From: Acidobacteriia bacterium AH_259_A11_L15
Lineage (GTDB): Bacteria > Acidobacteriota > Terriglobia > Acidiferrales > 2-02-FULL-67-57
Assembly (NCBI GenBank): GCA_027717655.1
Contig: JALLOH010000001.1
Span: forward strand, 1 to 64,000
DNA length: 64,000 nt
Direction: 5' to 3'
Shown here: in pieces, positions 1 through 9,191 of the stretch
How positions within the stretch are numbered: the first letter of the stretch is position 1
How the letters are laid out: each line of letters opens with the position of its first letter
Position numbers and translations under genes: made by a program
The notes under the pieces: generated by a model
The model's database searches: none
The model's input: only the letters and a program-made list of their open reading frames with translations
What the model was told of the DNA's origin: nothing

Positions 1-779
1 CACCGCCCCCGCGGCCAACCCTCCGCATCGTGACCTTCAACATCCACCACGGGGACGACCTTCCTGCTCTAATCGAAAGCCTTCGCCGGCACCCGGCGCT
101 GTGCAGCGCCGACATTTTTCTCCTGCAAGAAATCGAAAGTTACCCCGCGGAAGGCGCCAGCCGCGCCCGCCAACTGGCCCAAGCTCTGCGAATGAACTAC
201 GTCTACGCTCCGGCTCGCCGCACCCAGCAAGGCGGGACGCACGGCCTGGCCATCCTCAGCCGCTATCCGCTCTCCGACGTCCGCGTGCTGCCCCTGCGGC
301 AATTCGACCTGAACGTCCACACCCGCCGCCGCATCGCCCTGGCCGCCACCGTTCACGTGGGCGGCCATCCCCTGCGACTCTACAACCTTCACCTCGACAC
401 CCGGCTCAACCCCCAAGACCGACTCGAACAGCTCCGCCCCGTGGTCGACGCCGCCCGGGCTCACGCCATCGCCGGCGCCGTCGTGGGCGGCGACTTCAAC
501 ACCAATCCTCTTCGCTGGCTCTTTCATGTGATTCCCATCTTTCGCTCGGATCAGGCCGGCGCGGTGGACGATTTCATGCGTGAAAACGGCTTCGATACTC
601 CGGTCGCCCACGCCGGCTCCACCAGCCGGAAGGGATTATTCCGGTTTCGCCTGGATTCCCTCTACAGCCGCGGTGTCCACATCCAGGCCTTCGGGGTCGA
701 ACGCTCGCTCGAAGTCTCCGACCATCTGCCGGTCTGGATCGACATTGGCTGGCCACCGGGGCCGGGCCAGACGCGCTGA
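1..779 (+). CDS. Endonuclease/exonuclease/phosphatase-family protein, 5' end cut off
   Basis: The reading frame is open from the window edge (codons in phase with base 3), so the gene starts upstream. The visible part holds the family signatures in order: a Thr-Phe-Asn-Ile-His-His start of the core sheet, the metal-binding Glu of the LLQE motif, a GGDFN motif with the catalytic Asp/Asn, and a C-terminal SDHLPV with the catalytic His. These belong to the DNase I-like EEP fold of Mg-dependent phosphodiesterases and phosphatases. Substrate cannot be told from sequence: DNA repair, sphingomyelinase-like and inositol phosphatase members all share these motifs. The gene ends before a small unassigned stretch and converges on sppA. 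Confidence 0.8.
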   Translation, partial: PPPRPTLRIVTFNIHHGDDLPALIESLRRHPALCSADIFLLQEIESYPAEGASRARQLAQALRMNYVYAPARRTQQGGTHGLAILSRYPLSDVRVLPLRQFDLNVHTRRRIALAATVHVGGHPLRLYNLHLDTRLNPQDRLEQLRPVVDAARAHAIAGAVVGGDFNTNPLRWLFHVIPIFRSDQAGAVDDFMRENGFDTPVAHAGSTSRKGLFRFRLDSLYSRGVHIQAFGVERSLEVSDHLPVWIDIGWPPGPGQTR

Positions 780-862
780 GCCAGCCATGCCTTGTAGACA
801 GTGATGCGGCCGCGCGAATCCTCCTGGGGGCCTATCCGGAGCCCGAGAAGGCTCTGGCTGGG

Positions 863-985
863 ATGGTTCGCCGCTTCGATTTGATTGTGGCCGAGCGCCT
901 GCGGGCGCGTGGTTCGATTGACGACCTGGTGCCGCCGGCCGTGGCGGAAGCCATCCGCCGCCGCGGGCTCTACGCCGCGCGCTAG
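863..985 (+). CDS. Possible 40-residue protein or 3' end of a decayed gene
   Basis: An ATG at 863 opens 40 codons ending in TAG at 983-985. The frame is also open far upstream, with a plausible protein-like composition from about 750, but with no convincing start there. The stop overlaps the sppA stop (982-984) on the other strand, the same convergent stop overlap seen at several well-supported gene pairs in this window. That is the main reason for listing it. No strong ribosome-binding site and no family recognised. It may be a remnant. Confidence 0.2.
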   Translation: MVRRFDLIVAERLRARGSIDDLVPPAVAEAIRRRGLYAAR

Positions 986-2673
986 CGCGGCTCCACCTCG
1001 AAGGGCATCATCACCAGCACCGGCTCGCGCCACAGCGGCGAGCGGGTGGGATCGAGCCAGGTTCGCGGCGGCGTCCCGGTGCGGCTGCTGACCCCCATCC
1101 ACTCGGTGAATTGCTCCCACGAGGTCTTCCGCCGGGGGAAGATCTTGTACTCCACCGGCTCCTCGGCGGGGATGTTGGCCAGCTCTTTCGCCACCTCCAC
1201 CGCCCGCTCCAGGCCGCCCAGCTCATCCACCAGCCCGAGCTCGTGCGCCTCCGAACCCAGCCACACGCGCCCCTTAGCGATTTCGTGGACTTCTTCGACT
1301 GTCATCTCCCTGCCGTTCGAGACCCCTTCCAGAAAATTGTCATAGACGTCCCGCATGAAGCGCAGGATGGTTTGCCGTTGCGCGGGGGTGAAGTTCTCGA
1401 ATTCATAGAAGAGAGTGGAATTGGGGTAGGGAGCCACGTAATCGTTCGTGATTCCGAGCAGGTTGTAGAACCCCTTGATGTTCATCTTCCCGGTCACCAC
1501 CCCGATGGAGCCGGTGATTGTCCCCGGGTCGGCCACGATCTTGTTCGCCGACATCGCAATCCAGTAACCCCCGGAGCCCGCCACGTCCGACATCGAGACC
1601 ACCACCGGCTTTTCCTCCCGCGCCAGCACCACCTCGCGCCGGATGATCTCCGAAGCCAGCGCCGAGCCCCCGCCGCTGTCCACCCGGAAGACAATCGCCG
1701 CCACCGAATCATCCTTCCGGGCTGCCCGCAGCGCCGCCGCGATCGTGTCCGACCCCATGTAGCGCCCCAGGAAGGGATCGTAGCCGCTCTTCCCGGGGAC
1801 GATGAGGCCGCTGGCATAGACCAGGGCGATTCTCCGGCCCCGCGTCGGGGCGCTCCGCTCCAGATAGGAGCCTACGCTGATGGTGTTCAACTCCTGGCCG
1901 CCCGCCTTCTCCTTCAGCAGCTCCCGATACTCGTCCCAGTAGACCAGCCTATCGATTAGATTCGCTTCGACGGCTTCCTCGGCCAGGTAGGGCCCCTCCC
2001 GCACCAACTGCTCCACCACAGCCGGCTCCAGCCCGCGGCCGGCTGCGATTCCCTCCACCAACTGCCGCTGCCAGGTCGTCACCAGGTCGGTCACCACCTC
2101 TCGGTGGGCTCGCGTGTACTCTCTCTCTGTCAAAATGTTCCGCGCTGACTTGTACTCGGCGATGTGGTAGAGGTCCGGATAGATGCCCAGCTTGTCCAGC
2201 GTCCCCCGCATGAAGGTGGTGTGGCCCATCAGGCCCACCAGCGTGACGTCGCTGGTCGGCGTCAGGTACACCTCCGGGCAGGCGCTGGCCAGGTAGTAGC
2301 TCAGGTTGCTGGCCGATTCCAGGTAGGCCGTGCAGAACTTCCCGCTGGCCACGAACTCCGCCAGCTTCGCGCGCAGCTCCTGGACCTTCCCGAAACCCAT
2401 CTGGACGTACCCCACCTCCAGCGACAGCCCGACGATCTTCTCGTCCCTCTGCGCCCGGTCGAGCGCCTCCAGCAGGTTGCGAAAGACGGTCACGTCCCCT
2501 TCCCAGAAACGCGCCCCCAAGTCCGGCCAGTCCTCTTCCGCCACCGGCCCGGCAATCCTCATCTTCAGCACGGTATTGGCAGGAATCCGCCCGGCCAGCA
2601 GCGCAGCCACGATCAGCCCGACCACCACCACCAGCACCAGAATCAAAAACACCCACTTCTTGCTCAGCGCCAT
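982..2673 (-). CDS. sppA: Signal peptide peptidase SppA (long, 67K type)
   Basis: 563 residues, the length of the two-domain SppA found in E. coli. One membrane segment at residues 7-28 anchors it, with the bulk on the outer face. Each half carries an S49 (ClpP-crotonase) fold. The N-terminal half supplies the general base Lys175 (AEYKSARN) and the C-terminal half the nucleophile Ser367 (AGSGGYW), the expected Ser-Lys dyad. SppA degrades cleaved signal peptides in the membrane. A good ribosome-binding site (GGGAGGAT) precedes the ATG at 2673. It is monocistronic and its stop overlaps the one on the opposite strand. Confidence 0.95.
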   Translation of the reverse strand: MALSKKWVFLILVLVVVVGLIVAALLAGRIPANTVLKMRIAGPVAEEDWPDLGARFWEGDVTVFRNLLEALDRAQRDEKIVGLSLEVGYVQMGFGKVQELRAKLAEFVASGKFCTAYLESASNLSYYLASACPEVYLTPTSDVTLVGLMGHTTFMRGTLDKLGIYPDLYHIAEYKSARNILTEREYTRAHREVVTDLVTTWQRQLVEGIAAGRGLEPAVVEQLVREGPYLAEEAVEANLIDRLVYWDEYRELLKEKAGGQELNTISVGSYLERSAPTRGRRIALVYASGLIVPGKSGYDPFLGRYMGSDTIAAALRAARKDDSVAAIVFRVDSGGGSALASEIIRREVVLAREEKPVVVSMSDVAGSGGYWIAMSANKIVADPGTITGSIGVVTGKMNIKGFYNLLGITNDYVAPYPNSTLFYEFENFTPAQRQTILRFMRDVYDNFLEGVSNGREMTVEEVHEIAKGRVWLGSEAHELGLVDELGGLERAVEVAKELANIPAEEPVEYKIFPRRKTSWEQFTEWMGVSSRTGTPPRTWLDPTRSPLWREPVLVMMPFEVEPR

Positions 2674-2804
2674 GACTATCCTCCCACCAGGTAACTAGAT
2701 TCGGCAAAGGCGAGAAAAACCATCTTAGGCGAGCCGTCTCCCAGCGTCAACAGAGGGGAAGGCCCTGGCAACTCCCCCTGGCCCCCGCTAGAATATGCGC
2801 CCCC

Positions 2805-3188
2805 ATGCGCGAGTGGACTCGCGAGCGCTACGCCTTTATCAACCTGCCCCACGCCCACACCATCGTGGGCCGGCTGGTCCGCTGCCTCGCCGTCGAGCAG
2901 CAACCCTGCCCCTTCGCCGAAACCGCCTTGCCCGACCTGCTCGCCCAGCTTGACCGCCTCTTGCGGCCCTACCCCGAGGACCCGCCTGAACCGGTCGCCC
3001 TTCAGGTGGCCGACGAAGTGGCCGCCGTGGCTCGCCAGTTGGTGGGGGAAATCCTGGTGGTCGGCTACCGCGGGGACCGCCTGGGCCAGTGCGTCCGCAA
3101 CCTCTTCGAATGCCTGGGACTCGCCGCCGAGGGCGCCGAACTCTCCCTCCGCTGCGGCGAACGCCCCGATTCCCTCCTCCGGCCCTGA
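2805..3188 (+). CDS. Hypothetical protein, 127 residues
   Basis: I do not recognise a family. The protein is soluble, has no signal peptide or membrane segment, and is rich in Leu, Ala and Arg with several predicted helices. Three Cys residues sit in the first half (near 27, 34 and 100) without a metal-site spacing. A TAGAAT -10-like hexamer at 2789-2794 lies only 10 bases before the ATG and there is no Shine-Dalgarno sequence, so the message may be leaderless or nearly so. It converges on the M16 peptidase gene; the stop codon lies inside a palindrome. Confidence 0.6.
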   Translation: MREWTRERYAFINLPHAHTIVGRLVRCLAVEQQPCPFAETALPDLLAQLDRLLRPYPEDPPEPVALQVADEVAAVARQLVGEILVVGYRGDRLGQCVRNLFECLGLAAEGAELSLRCGERPDSLLRP

Positions 3189-3205
3189 GCCCCTCTAGGG
3201 CTCAG
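3185..3205. terminator. Hairpin spanning both convergent stop codons
   Basis: A perfect 8-bp stem (CTGAGCCC / GGGCTCAG) with a 5-base loop contains the TGA of the 127-residue gene (3186-3188) and the stop of the M16 gene (3195-3197). No clear U-tract follows on either strand, so intrinsic termination is not certain. A bidirectional transcript end or 3' stabiliser is the natural reading. Confidence 0.5.
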
Positions 3206-5387
3206 CTACCTCCGGCGAGAACAATTCGGGATCGAGCCCCACGTTCACTTCGTAGCTCTGCACCGTTTGCTCTGACGCCTTCTTCCCGTCCTGGAAGGTG
3301 ACTTGTTTGAACGGCACCGTCAGCCCGCTCACCGCCCGGAAATCCGAATAAAGGTTCTCTTCGTAGACCGGCCCGGCGAAGGGCGACCACCCCTGGAAAC
3401 CCCTCTTCAGGATTCGCCCCGTCTCCTGTTCCACGTAGAGCTTGACCGTGTCGCCCGACTCGTCCGTTATCGCAATGACGTCCGCTTCGCTCCCATTCAC
3501 CGTCTCACTTTCTAAGTACTGCACCTCGCGCTCTCCCTCGTAGGCCTCCAGCAAGAGGACTTCCGGGCTGCGCCTCATGGCCGCCAACAAGCGCTCCTCT
3601 TGCTGCGGCGGCAACTCCTGCACGCCCCGGGGCGACTTCTGCCAGGCGCGCTCCCCATCGTAGCCCAGCGACACCTCCCCAAACGGCGACACCACGTCCT
3701 GCCGAAGCTTGACGGGCGGTTGCCAGTGCGTCTTGACAATCAACTCGAATTCCCCTTGCGGGGTCACCTGCGTGACCTTCGAAAGTACGGTGACGTCGCG
3801 CAGGCTTCTCAGCGCCTCCAGTCCCCCCATCCCCTCGATGGCTCTCTCCAGCACCTCCCGCCCGCGCGCGCGGGACTCCGGCGTGGCTTCGGCCGGCATG
3901 GCTGCCTGGCTGCTGGGTGGCGGGATGCTGATGTCAACCGTGTTGACGTTCCCCAGCGCGCTCAGCGGCTGGTCAAAGTCCTGCTCCCGCCCCACCGCCA
4001 GAATGACCAGGTCCTCAGGCCGCAGCCACCGACGCGCTGCCCACAACACGTCCTCGGCCGTCACTTTCTCCACGTTGGATTTGAACCTCTCCAAGAAGTC
4101 AGGCGGATAGCCGTAGTACTCGTAGATCATCAACCGGCGCACCACCTCTCCGGTGGTGTCGAAATTGAACACGAATGAATTCAGAATGCCTTCCTTGGCC
4201 ATCCGCAACTCTTCGGCGCTCACCGGCTCCTGGGTCATCCGCCGCACCTCGTTGACCACTGCTTCTATGGCCTGCACCGTGGTCTCCGACTTGGTGTCCA
4301 CCCGGAGGTAGAGCACACCAGGATAGTCATAGGCGGCGTTCCAAGTCCCGAAAGCCGCGTAGGCCAGTCCCAGGTCCGAGCGCACGTGCCGGAACAGCCG
4401 CGAGGAAAACCCGCTCCCCAGGATCTCCGACATCACGTTCAAGGCAAAATAGTCCGGATCATCGAAGCGCCCGCCCACGTGGCCGATCCGCACGTTCGTT
4501 TGGTTGACGTCATCCTTCGGGATGAAATTAATTGATCCGGCCCACTCCTGGGGCACTTCCGGTAACGGCGGCACTTCTTCCCCGCCCCGCGGCCAGGAGC
4601 CGAACACCCGCTCCACCTCCGCCCTCATCTCGGCTGTATCGAAATCCCCCCACAACCCCAGGATGGCCTGATTGGGATGGAAGTAGCGCCCATGAAATGC
4701 CACCAAGTCTTCCCGGGTGATGTTGCGGATGGTGTCGTACTCGGTCTGGCGGGCGTAGGGGCTCTCCTTCCCGTACACCAGCTTGGTGAACTCCCGGTTG
4801 GCAATCTGGCCCACGTCGTCGTTCCGCCGCGCGATCGCCGTCCGCTCCTGCACTCGGGCCAGCTCGAGCTTATCCTCCGGAAATGCCGGGTTCTCGAGGA
4901 TGTCCGCCAAGATTTCCAGCACCTGGGGCAGGTTTTCCTTCAGCGTAAACATCGAGGCGGTGGCCACAGTCGTCCCCACGCTCGTCTCCACCGACGCCCC
5001 CACATTCTCCAGCAAGCGGTTGATCTCCTCGCCCGGCCGGGTCGCCGTGCCGCCGCTGCGCATCACCTGGCCCACGATGCTGGCCAGGCCCACCTGGTCG
5101 GCCGGCTCGAACCGCGACCCCGTCCTCACCCGCACGTAGCCTTCGACTTCCGGCAGCGTGTGGTCTTCCACCAGGTAGACCACCAGGCCGTTCGCCAGTT
5201 CGAACCGCTCCACCGGAGGCACTTGCAGGTCGCGCAACGGCGGGTAGGTCAGCTCCTTGTAGTGCTTCTGGGCTGCCGCCCCCAGGGCGCCCACCAGCAG
5301 GAGCCCCGCCAGCAGCAGCGGCATCCGCATCCGCCGCGCCTTCTTCCCTCTCCAGGTGATTAACTCCTCTGCCATGCTTCTCCTCAT
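3195..5387 (-). CDS. M16-family peptidase subunit lacking the zinc site, with C-terminal LolA-like domain
   Basis: About 730 residues from the ATG at 5387, which has a GAGGGGG ribosome-binding site 4-6 bases upstream; the open frame extends further but overlaps the preceding gene. An N-terminal membrane segment or signal peptide (residues 22-40) is followed by two M16 repeats (about 55-480). At the place of the zinc motif HxxEH it reads SIVGQVMRSG, so the metal ligands are missing. Paired M16 proteins with one inactive partner are known from mitochondrial processing peptidase and bacterial pairs. Residues about 500-730 resemble an outer-membrane lipoprotein-carrier (LolA/LppX) fold. It follows the catalytic subunit by 10 bases and probably forms a heterodimer with it in the periplasm. 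Confidence 0.85.
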   Translation of the reverse strand: MRRSMAEELITWRGKKARRMRMPLLLAGLLLVGALGAAAQKHYKELTYPPLRDLQVPPVERFELANGLVVYLVEDHTLPEVEGYVRVRTGSRFEPADQVGLASIVGQVMRSGGTATRPGEEINRLLENVGASVETSVGTTVATASMFTLKENLPQVLEILADILENPAFPEDKLELARVQERTAIARRNDDVGQIANREFTKLVYGKESPYARQTEYDTIRNITREDLVAFHGRYFHPNQAILGLWGDFDTAEMRAEVERVFGSWPRGGEEVPPLPEVPQEWAGSINFIPKDDVNQTNVRIGHVGGRFDDPDYFALNVMSEILGSGFSSRLFRHVRSDLGLAYAAFGTWNAAYDYPGVLYLRVDTKSETTVQAIEAVVNEVRRMTQEPVSAEELRMAKEGILNSFVFNFDTTGEVVRRLMIYEYYGYPPDFLERFKSNVEKVTAEDVLWAARRWLRPEDLVILAVGREQDFDQPLSALGNVNTVDISIPPPSSQAAMPAEATPESRARGREVLERAIEGMGGLEALRSLRDVTVLSKVTQVTPQGEFELIVKTHWQPPVKLRQDVVSPFGEVSLGYDGERAWQKSPRGVQELPPQQEERLLAAMRRSPEVLLLEAYEGEREVQYLESETVNGSEADVIAITDESGDTVKLYVEQETGRILKRGFQGWSPFAGPVYEENLYSDFRAVSGLTVPFKQVTFQDGKKASEQTVQSYEVNVGLDPELFSPEVAEP

Positions 5388-5397
5388 CGCTCCCCCT

Positions 5398-6900
5398 CTA
5401 CTCCTCGGCCGGCTTCGGAACAAGGTAGGCCACCGTCCGGTTCCCCTCGGTGAAATAGGACCGGGCCACCCGCTGGATGTCCTCGCGGGTGACCTGCTCG
5501 ATCGCCTGCAGGCGCCGGAACAGGTTGCGCCAGTCACCCGTCGCTACCTCGTAGAAGGCCAGTTGCCCCGCCACCCCGCTGTTCGAGCCCAACTGCCGAA
5601 TCAGCTGGGCGCGGGCCCGCTGCTTGGCGCGAGTCAACTCCTCTTCCGTCACCAGTTCCGTCCTCAGACGCTCAATCTCTCCCAGCATCGCTGCTTCATT
5701 CTCCTCATTCGTCTTTCCCGCGGCTGCCACACTAAAGAACAGAAATAGGTTGGGATACTTCTGTCCCGGAAACCCCGAGAAGCCTCCCGCGACTACGGCC
5801 AGCTTCTTTTCCTGCACCAAACTCCGATACAACCGCGAGGTGCGGCCCCCGGCCAGGATGTCCTGTACGGCATCGAAGACAGCGTTGTCGGGATCGCGGA
5901 TGCCCGGCTTGTGGTAGCCGATCACCAGAATCGGCTGCGACTGCGCGTACAGGCTGGTCCGCCGCTCGCCCTCCTGAGGCGGCTCTTCCGTCCATAGGGG
6001 CTCCGCAACCGGGCCCGCCGGAATCCGCCCGAAGTAGAGCTCCGCCAACCGCCGCGCCTCCTCCGGGTCCACATCGCCCACCAACACCGCCGTCAAGTTC
6101 CGCGGCGTGTAGTAGAGGCGGAAGAACTCCTCCGCGTGTTGTCGCGTCAAATTCTCCAGGTCGGAGCGCCACCCGATGCCGCTGCGCCCGTAGGGATGCG
6201 CCCGGTACGCTACGGAAAGAAACTCTTCGATCAGCTTCCCGATGGGCTGGCTCTCCACCCGCAGCCGCCGCTCTTCCATCACCACATTGCGTTCCCGGTA
6301 GAACTCCCGCAGCACCGGGGCGAAGAATCGAGCCGATTCCAGCGAAAACCACAGTTCCACCTTGTTCGAGGGCAAGCTGAAAAAGTACCGCGTGGCGTCC
6401 GCGCCGGTAGTGGCATTCAACCCCACGCCTCCGTTCTGCTCGATGGCCTGGGCTAACTCGTTGCTCTCCACGTACTGGGCCGCTTCCTCCTGCGCCTGCC
6501 GGAAAGCGGCCTCCAGTTCCTCCAGCCGCGCCGGATCGGCCTCTTCGCCCTTCCAGCGCTCGGCTTGCAGGGCCGCGTAGGTCTGGTCCACTTTCTCCAG
6601 GGCTTCTTTCTCCTTCTGATAATCCGTCGTACCAATGTCCGTGGTGCCCTTGAAGGCCATGTGCTCGAACAGGTGCGCCAGCCCAGTGATGCCGACATCC
6701 TCGTTCACTGCCCCCACGTCGGCATACATATGGAAGGAAACCACCGGCACCTGATGCCGCTCTACGAGGATGAACCCCATCCCGTTGTCCAGCGTAAATT
6801 CGGTGACCGTCTTCTCGAATTCGGCCAGGTTCTGCGCGGCCGCCGGAACACAGGCCATCAGCCCCAGAAACAAGCAAGCGCCAAGAATCTTCTTCCGCAT
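5398..6900 (-). CDS. M16-family zinc peptidase, catalytic subunit
   Basis: 500 residues from ATG 6900 (GAGG six bases upstream; a GTG one codon earlier is less well placed). A signal peptide ends near residue 23 after an Ala-Ala-Ala. The inverted zinc motif is complete: His76, Glu79 and His80 in HLFEH, with the downstream Glu expected in the usual helix. The family (pitrilysin, PqqL, MPP-beta) clips short or unfolded peptides inside a closed chamber. The next gene on this strand is a zinc-less partner. A long Glu- and Ala-rich helix insert (about 105-150) follows the active-site helix. Confidence 0.9.
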   Translation of the reverse strand: MRKKILGACLFLGLMACVPAAAQNLAEFEKTVTEFTLDNGMGFILVERHQVPVVSFHMYADVGAVNEDVGITGLAHLFEHMAFKGTTDIGTTDYQKEKEALEKVDQTYAALQAERWKGEEADPARLEELEAAFRQAQEEAAQYVESNELAQAIEQNGGVGLNATTGADATRYFFSLPSNKVELWFSLESARFFAPVLREFYRERNVVMEERRLRVESQPIGKLIEEFLSVAYRAHPYGRSGIGWRSDLENLTRQHAEEFFRLYYTPRNLTAVLVGDVDPEEARRLAELYFGRIPAGPVAEPLWTEEPPQEGERRTSLYAQSQPILVIGYHKPGIRDPDNAVFDAVQDILAGGRTSRLYRSLVQEKKLAVVAGGFSGFPGQKYPNLFLFFSVAAAGKTNEENEAAMLGEIERLRTELVTEEELTRAKQRARAQLIRQLGSNSGVAGQLAFYEVATGDWRNLFRRLQAIEQVTREDIQRVARSYFTEGNRTVAYLVPKPAEE

Positions 6901-6995
6901 CACTCACCTCAAGCCACGAGAGTCCAACCCGATCGTGCAGGTACTACCCTGATACGAGACAACACGAAGAAAGTTACAGAACAACGCGGGGCCGG

Positions 6996-7757
6996 CTACT
7001 TCTGCACCCAATACTGCTCTTCCCGCAAGGACTCTTTCGGGAAGCCTCGCCGCTGCAGGATCTCTTTCCCTTTCTCGATCATTCCCGGGTGGCCGCACAG
7101 GTAGACCGTGGTGTCCTCCGGCGGCAGCCCGAACTGGTCGCTGTACTTGCGCAGGATATCCTCGCACCGCCCCACTTCGCCCTTCCACTCCTTGTCGTCC
7201 CAGGGCCGGCTCACGGTGGGAATGTAGGTCAGCCAGGGCGCCTCCCGCGCGTAGCCTTCGAGCTCTTCCCGGTAGCCCAACTCCCAGGAGCGGCTGGCCC
7301 CTTGCAGAACGTAAATCTCCAGCTCCTCCGGCAGCTTCCCTTCTTTCCAGTCCCGGTACAGCGTGCGAACCATGCTGACGTAGGGGGCCAGCCCGGTTAC
7401 GGTGGACACCTGGAGATGCTTCTTGTGGCCGCTCTTTGTATCCAGCGTAAACCTCCCCTTGGCCACCTTGCGCATCACCAGTTTGTCGCCGGGCTGCAAT
7501 TTATACAGCCGCGGCGTCAGTTCCCCCTCGGGCACCAGCTCGAAGAAAAACTCCAGCGTGTCCTCATAGGGAGAAGAGACCATGGAATAGGGCCGCTCGA
7601 TGACCTTGCTGCCATCCACCACCCCAAAGGTGGCGTATTGGCCGGGCTGGAAGCGCAGCGGCTCGCCCGCTTTCATCCGCACCGCCCACAGGTCCTGGGA
7701 AAAGTCGCGACGCTCCACAATCTCTGCCTCACAGTGTTTGTCGCCGAGTGCAGCCAC
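6996..7757 (-). CDS. Ferredoxin/flavodoxin-NADP(+) reductase-like flavoprotein
   Basis: 253 residues, the size of bacterial Fpr-type reductases. The FAD domain shows GQYATFG and then ERPYSMVS (the RxYS flavin-binding motif). The NAD(P) domain shows a TGLAP variant of the GTGIAP loop and ends with the YLCGHPGMI motif and a C-terminal Tyr-Trp-Val tail that may stack on the flavin. It should move electrons between NAD(P)H and a small iron-sulfur or flavin protein in the cytosol. GTG start at 7757 with AAAGGCGC upstream. No ferredoxin gene is adjacent, so the partner is unknown. Confidence 0.85.
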   Translation of the reverse strand: MAALGDKHCEAEIVERRDFSQDLWAVRMKAGEPLRFQPGQYATFGVVDGSKVIERPYSMVSSPYEDTLEFFFELVPEGELTPRLYKLQPGDKLVMRKVAKGRFTLDTKSGHKKHLQVSTVTGLAPYVSMVRTLYRDWKEGKLPEELEIYVLQGASRSWELGYREELEGYAREAPWLTYIPTVSRPWDDKEWKGEVGRCEDILRKYSDQFGLPPEDTTVYLCGHPGMIEKGKEILQRRGFPKESLREEQYWVQK

Positions 7758-7841
7758 GCGCCTTTGCTCGCTCAGGGCAGACGCCCACCAGACCCTATCC
7801 CAAGCGGCGAGACTTTCACAAGCCGGGAGTCCGGGTCGGCT

Positions 7842-8566
7842 CTAGAGATCGAGGTCTCCGTCCCGAGTCATCTTGCGGAGATCGAACTCCATGCTAATCG
7901 GGGCCGTGCTCGATTCGCAGTAGAACTCTACCTTCTTTTCCTCCCGGGTAATCAGCGGCCTCCCCTCCCGTTCTCGCGGGAAGTAGAACTCCACCGCCAC
8001 CAGCCGGGGGCCCTGCGTGATGAAGTTCACCTGGACCGGAGGAACCTTCTGGTGGCTCCCCTTCAATTTCAGGTAGGCCGAGGCCTGGACTGTCTCTCGT
8101 CCCTTCTCCTCGAATCCCCGCATATTTCGCCCGAAAACGATAATCACATGCTGCGGCGGGGTAGTGGACAGGAATTGAGCAGCGGCCTCCTCATTCAGAT
8201 TACCGCGCAGCGCTTGCTCTCGCACCCGGGCTTGCCGGACGGTCAAGGAGGAGGCCCACTGGATGACGAACCGTATCCGACCCCCACCAGCCCCTCCAAA
8301 TCCGCCGCCAGAGCCGCCGCCTACACCACCCACTTCCGGAGACGGGCCGCTCTGCTGGCCTTGGGGCTGTCGAGGCTGGTTCAAGTCCACCTGACCGCTG
8401 AGAGAATCCGCACTTGTCGAGCCCAGGGGGAATCCGTCGAGACTTTTTGGACCTCCTTCGGGCTCCATTCCGTGTAGGGTTTTTCCTTCCACGGCTCTCC
8501 CGCCCACAGCAGGACGGCGGACGCCAAAACCGTGCCGACACTCCAGAAGACCCGCTTCCGATTCAT
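7842..8566 (-). pseudogene. Secreted acidobacterial-type protein gene with a frameshift
   Basis: A signal peptide start at 8566 leads into a short segment with the WKEKPY / TDSPWARQV motif, then stops at 8381. The rest of the protein continues in the next frame: a Gly-rich stretch, then about 130 residues of mixed sheet ending at 7842. Joining the frames needs one added base somewhere in 8395-8450, where the strand carries A5 and C5 runs. I associate the N-terminal motif with secreted proteins of unknown role in Acidobacteria. Either the gene is broken or one base was lost in sequencing. It is a single gene remnant with no operon partners. Confidence 0.6.
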
Positions 8567-8681
8567 CCTTTCACTCCCCGGGACACATCCCTCATATTAC
8601 GATGCCAGCAGGCGCCTCCGAGCTTCTTTTTCCCTGCCCGCGGGCGCAAAACCACCTTCTACCTTGTCTACCATAAAGCAG

Positions 8682-8711
8682 TTGAAAAGCCCAGCAGGCG
8701 CTTCCTATAAT
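8682..8711 (+). promoter_or_regulatory. Sigma70-type promoter for the receiver/kinase pair
   Basis: TTGAAA at 8682-8687 and a perfect TATAAT at 8706-8711, 18 bases apart, lie about 65 bases before the receiver gene and point towards it. Confidence 0.65.
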
Positions 8712-8777
8712 ACGCTAGGGTTTGGTTCCGCGCGCGGCTGCCGGCGCGGTCTTCGTTGGTGTCGTCAAGAGAGGCGC

Positions 8778-9170
8778 ATGAAGGTCTTGCTCGCAGAAGA
8801 CGAGGAGGACATCCGGAGGTTGGCCGTAATGGGCCTGAAGCGGGGATCGGATTGGCAAATTCTCGAGGCCGCCGACGGCGAGGAATGTCTGCAACTGGCC
8901 CACCAGGAGCATCCGGACCTGGTCCTGCTGGATGCCATGATGCCCAAGCTGGATGGCTTTCAGGTCTGCCAACGCCTCAAGACCACCGCCGCCACCCGGG
9001 ACATCCCGGTCATCTTCCTCACCGCCAGCGTCCAAGAGTGGGAGACCCAGCGCGGACTGGCTTTGGGGGCCATCGGCTACCTCTACAAGCCTTTCGACCC
9101 CATGCAACTGCGCCAGCAAGTGCTCGATCTGCTCGCGCAGGCGGGCCGAGTCCCTTCTTCCTCCGGGTGA
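8778..9170 (+). CDS. Single-domain response regulator (CheY-like)
   Basis: 130 residues from ATG 8778 (AGAGAGG upstream). It is a bare receiver domain: acidic pocket Glu7-Asp8, phosphoacceptor Asp52 in VLLDAMMPKLDG, Thr/Ser at 82-84 and Lys104 in YKPF. With no output domain it must act by protein contact or as a phosphate shuttle. The histidine kinase gene begins 21 bases after its stop and is the likely donor. A strong promoter lies upstream. Confidence 0.9.
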   Translation: MKVLLAEDEEDIRRLAVMGLKRGSDWQILEAADGEECLQLAHQEHPDLVLLDAMMPKLDGFQVCQRLKTTAATRDIPVIFLTASVQEWETQRGLALGAIGYLYKPFDPMQLRQQVLDLLAQAGRVPSSSG

Positions 9171-9191
9171 GCCGTCCCCAAGGCAGACTCG

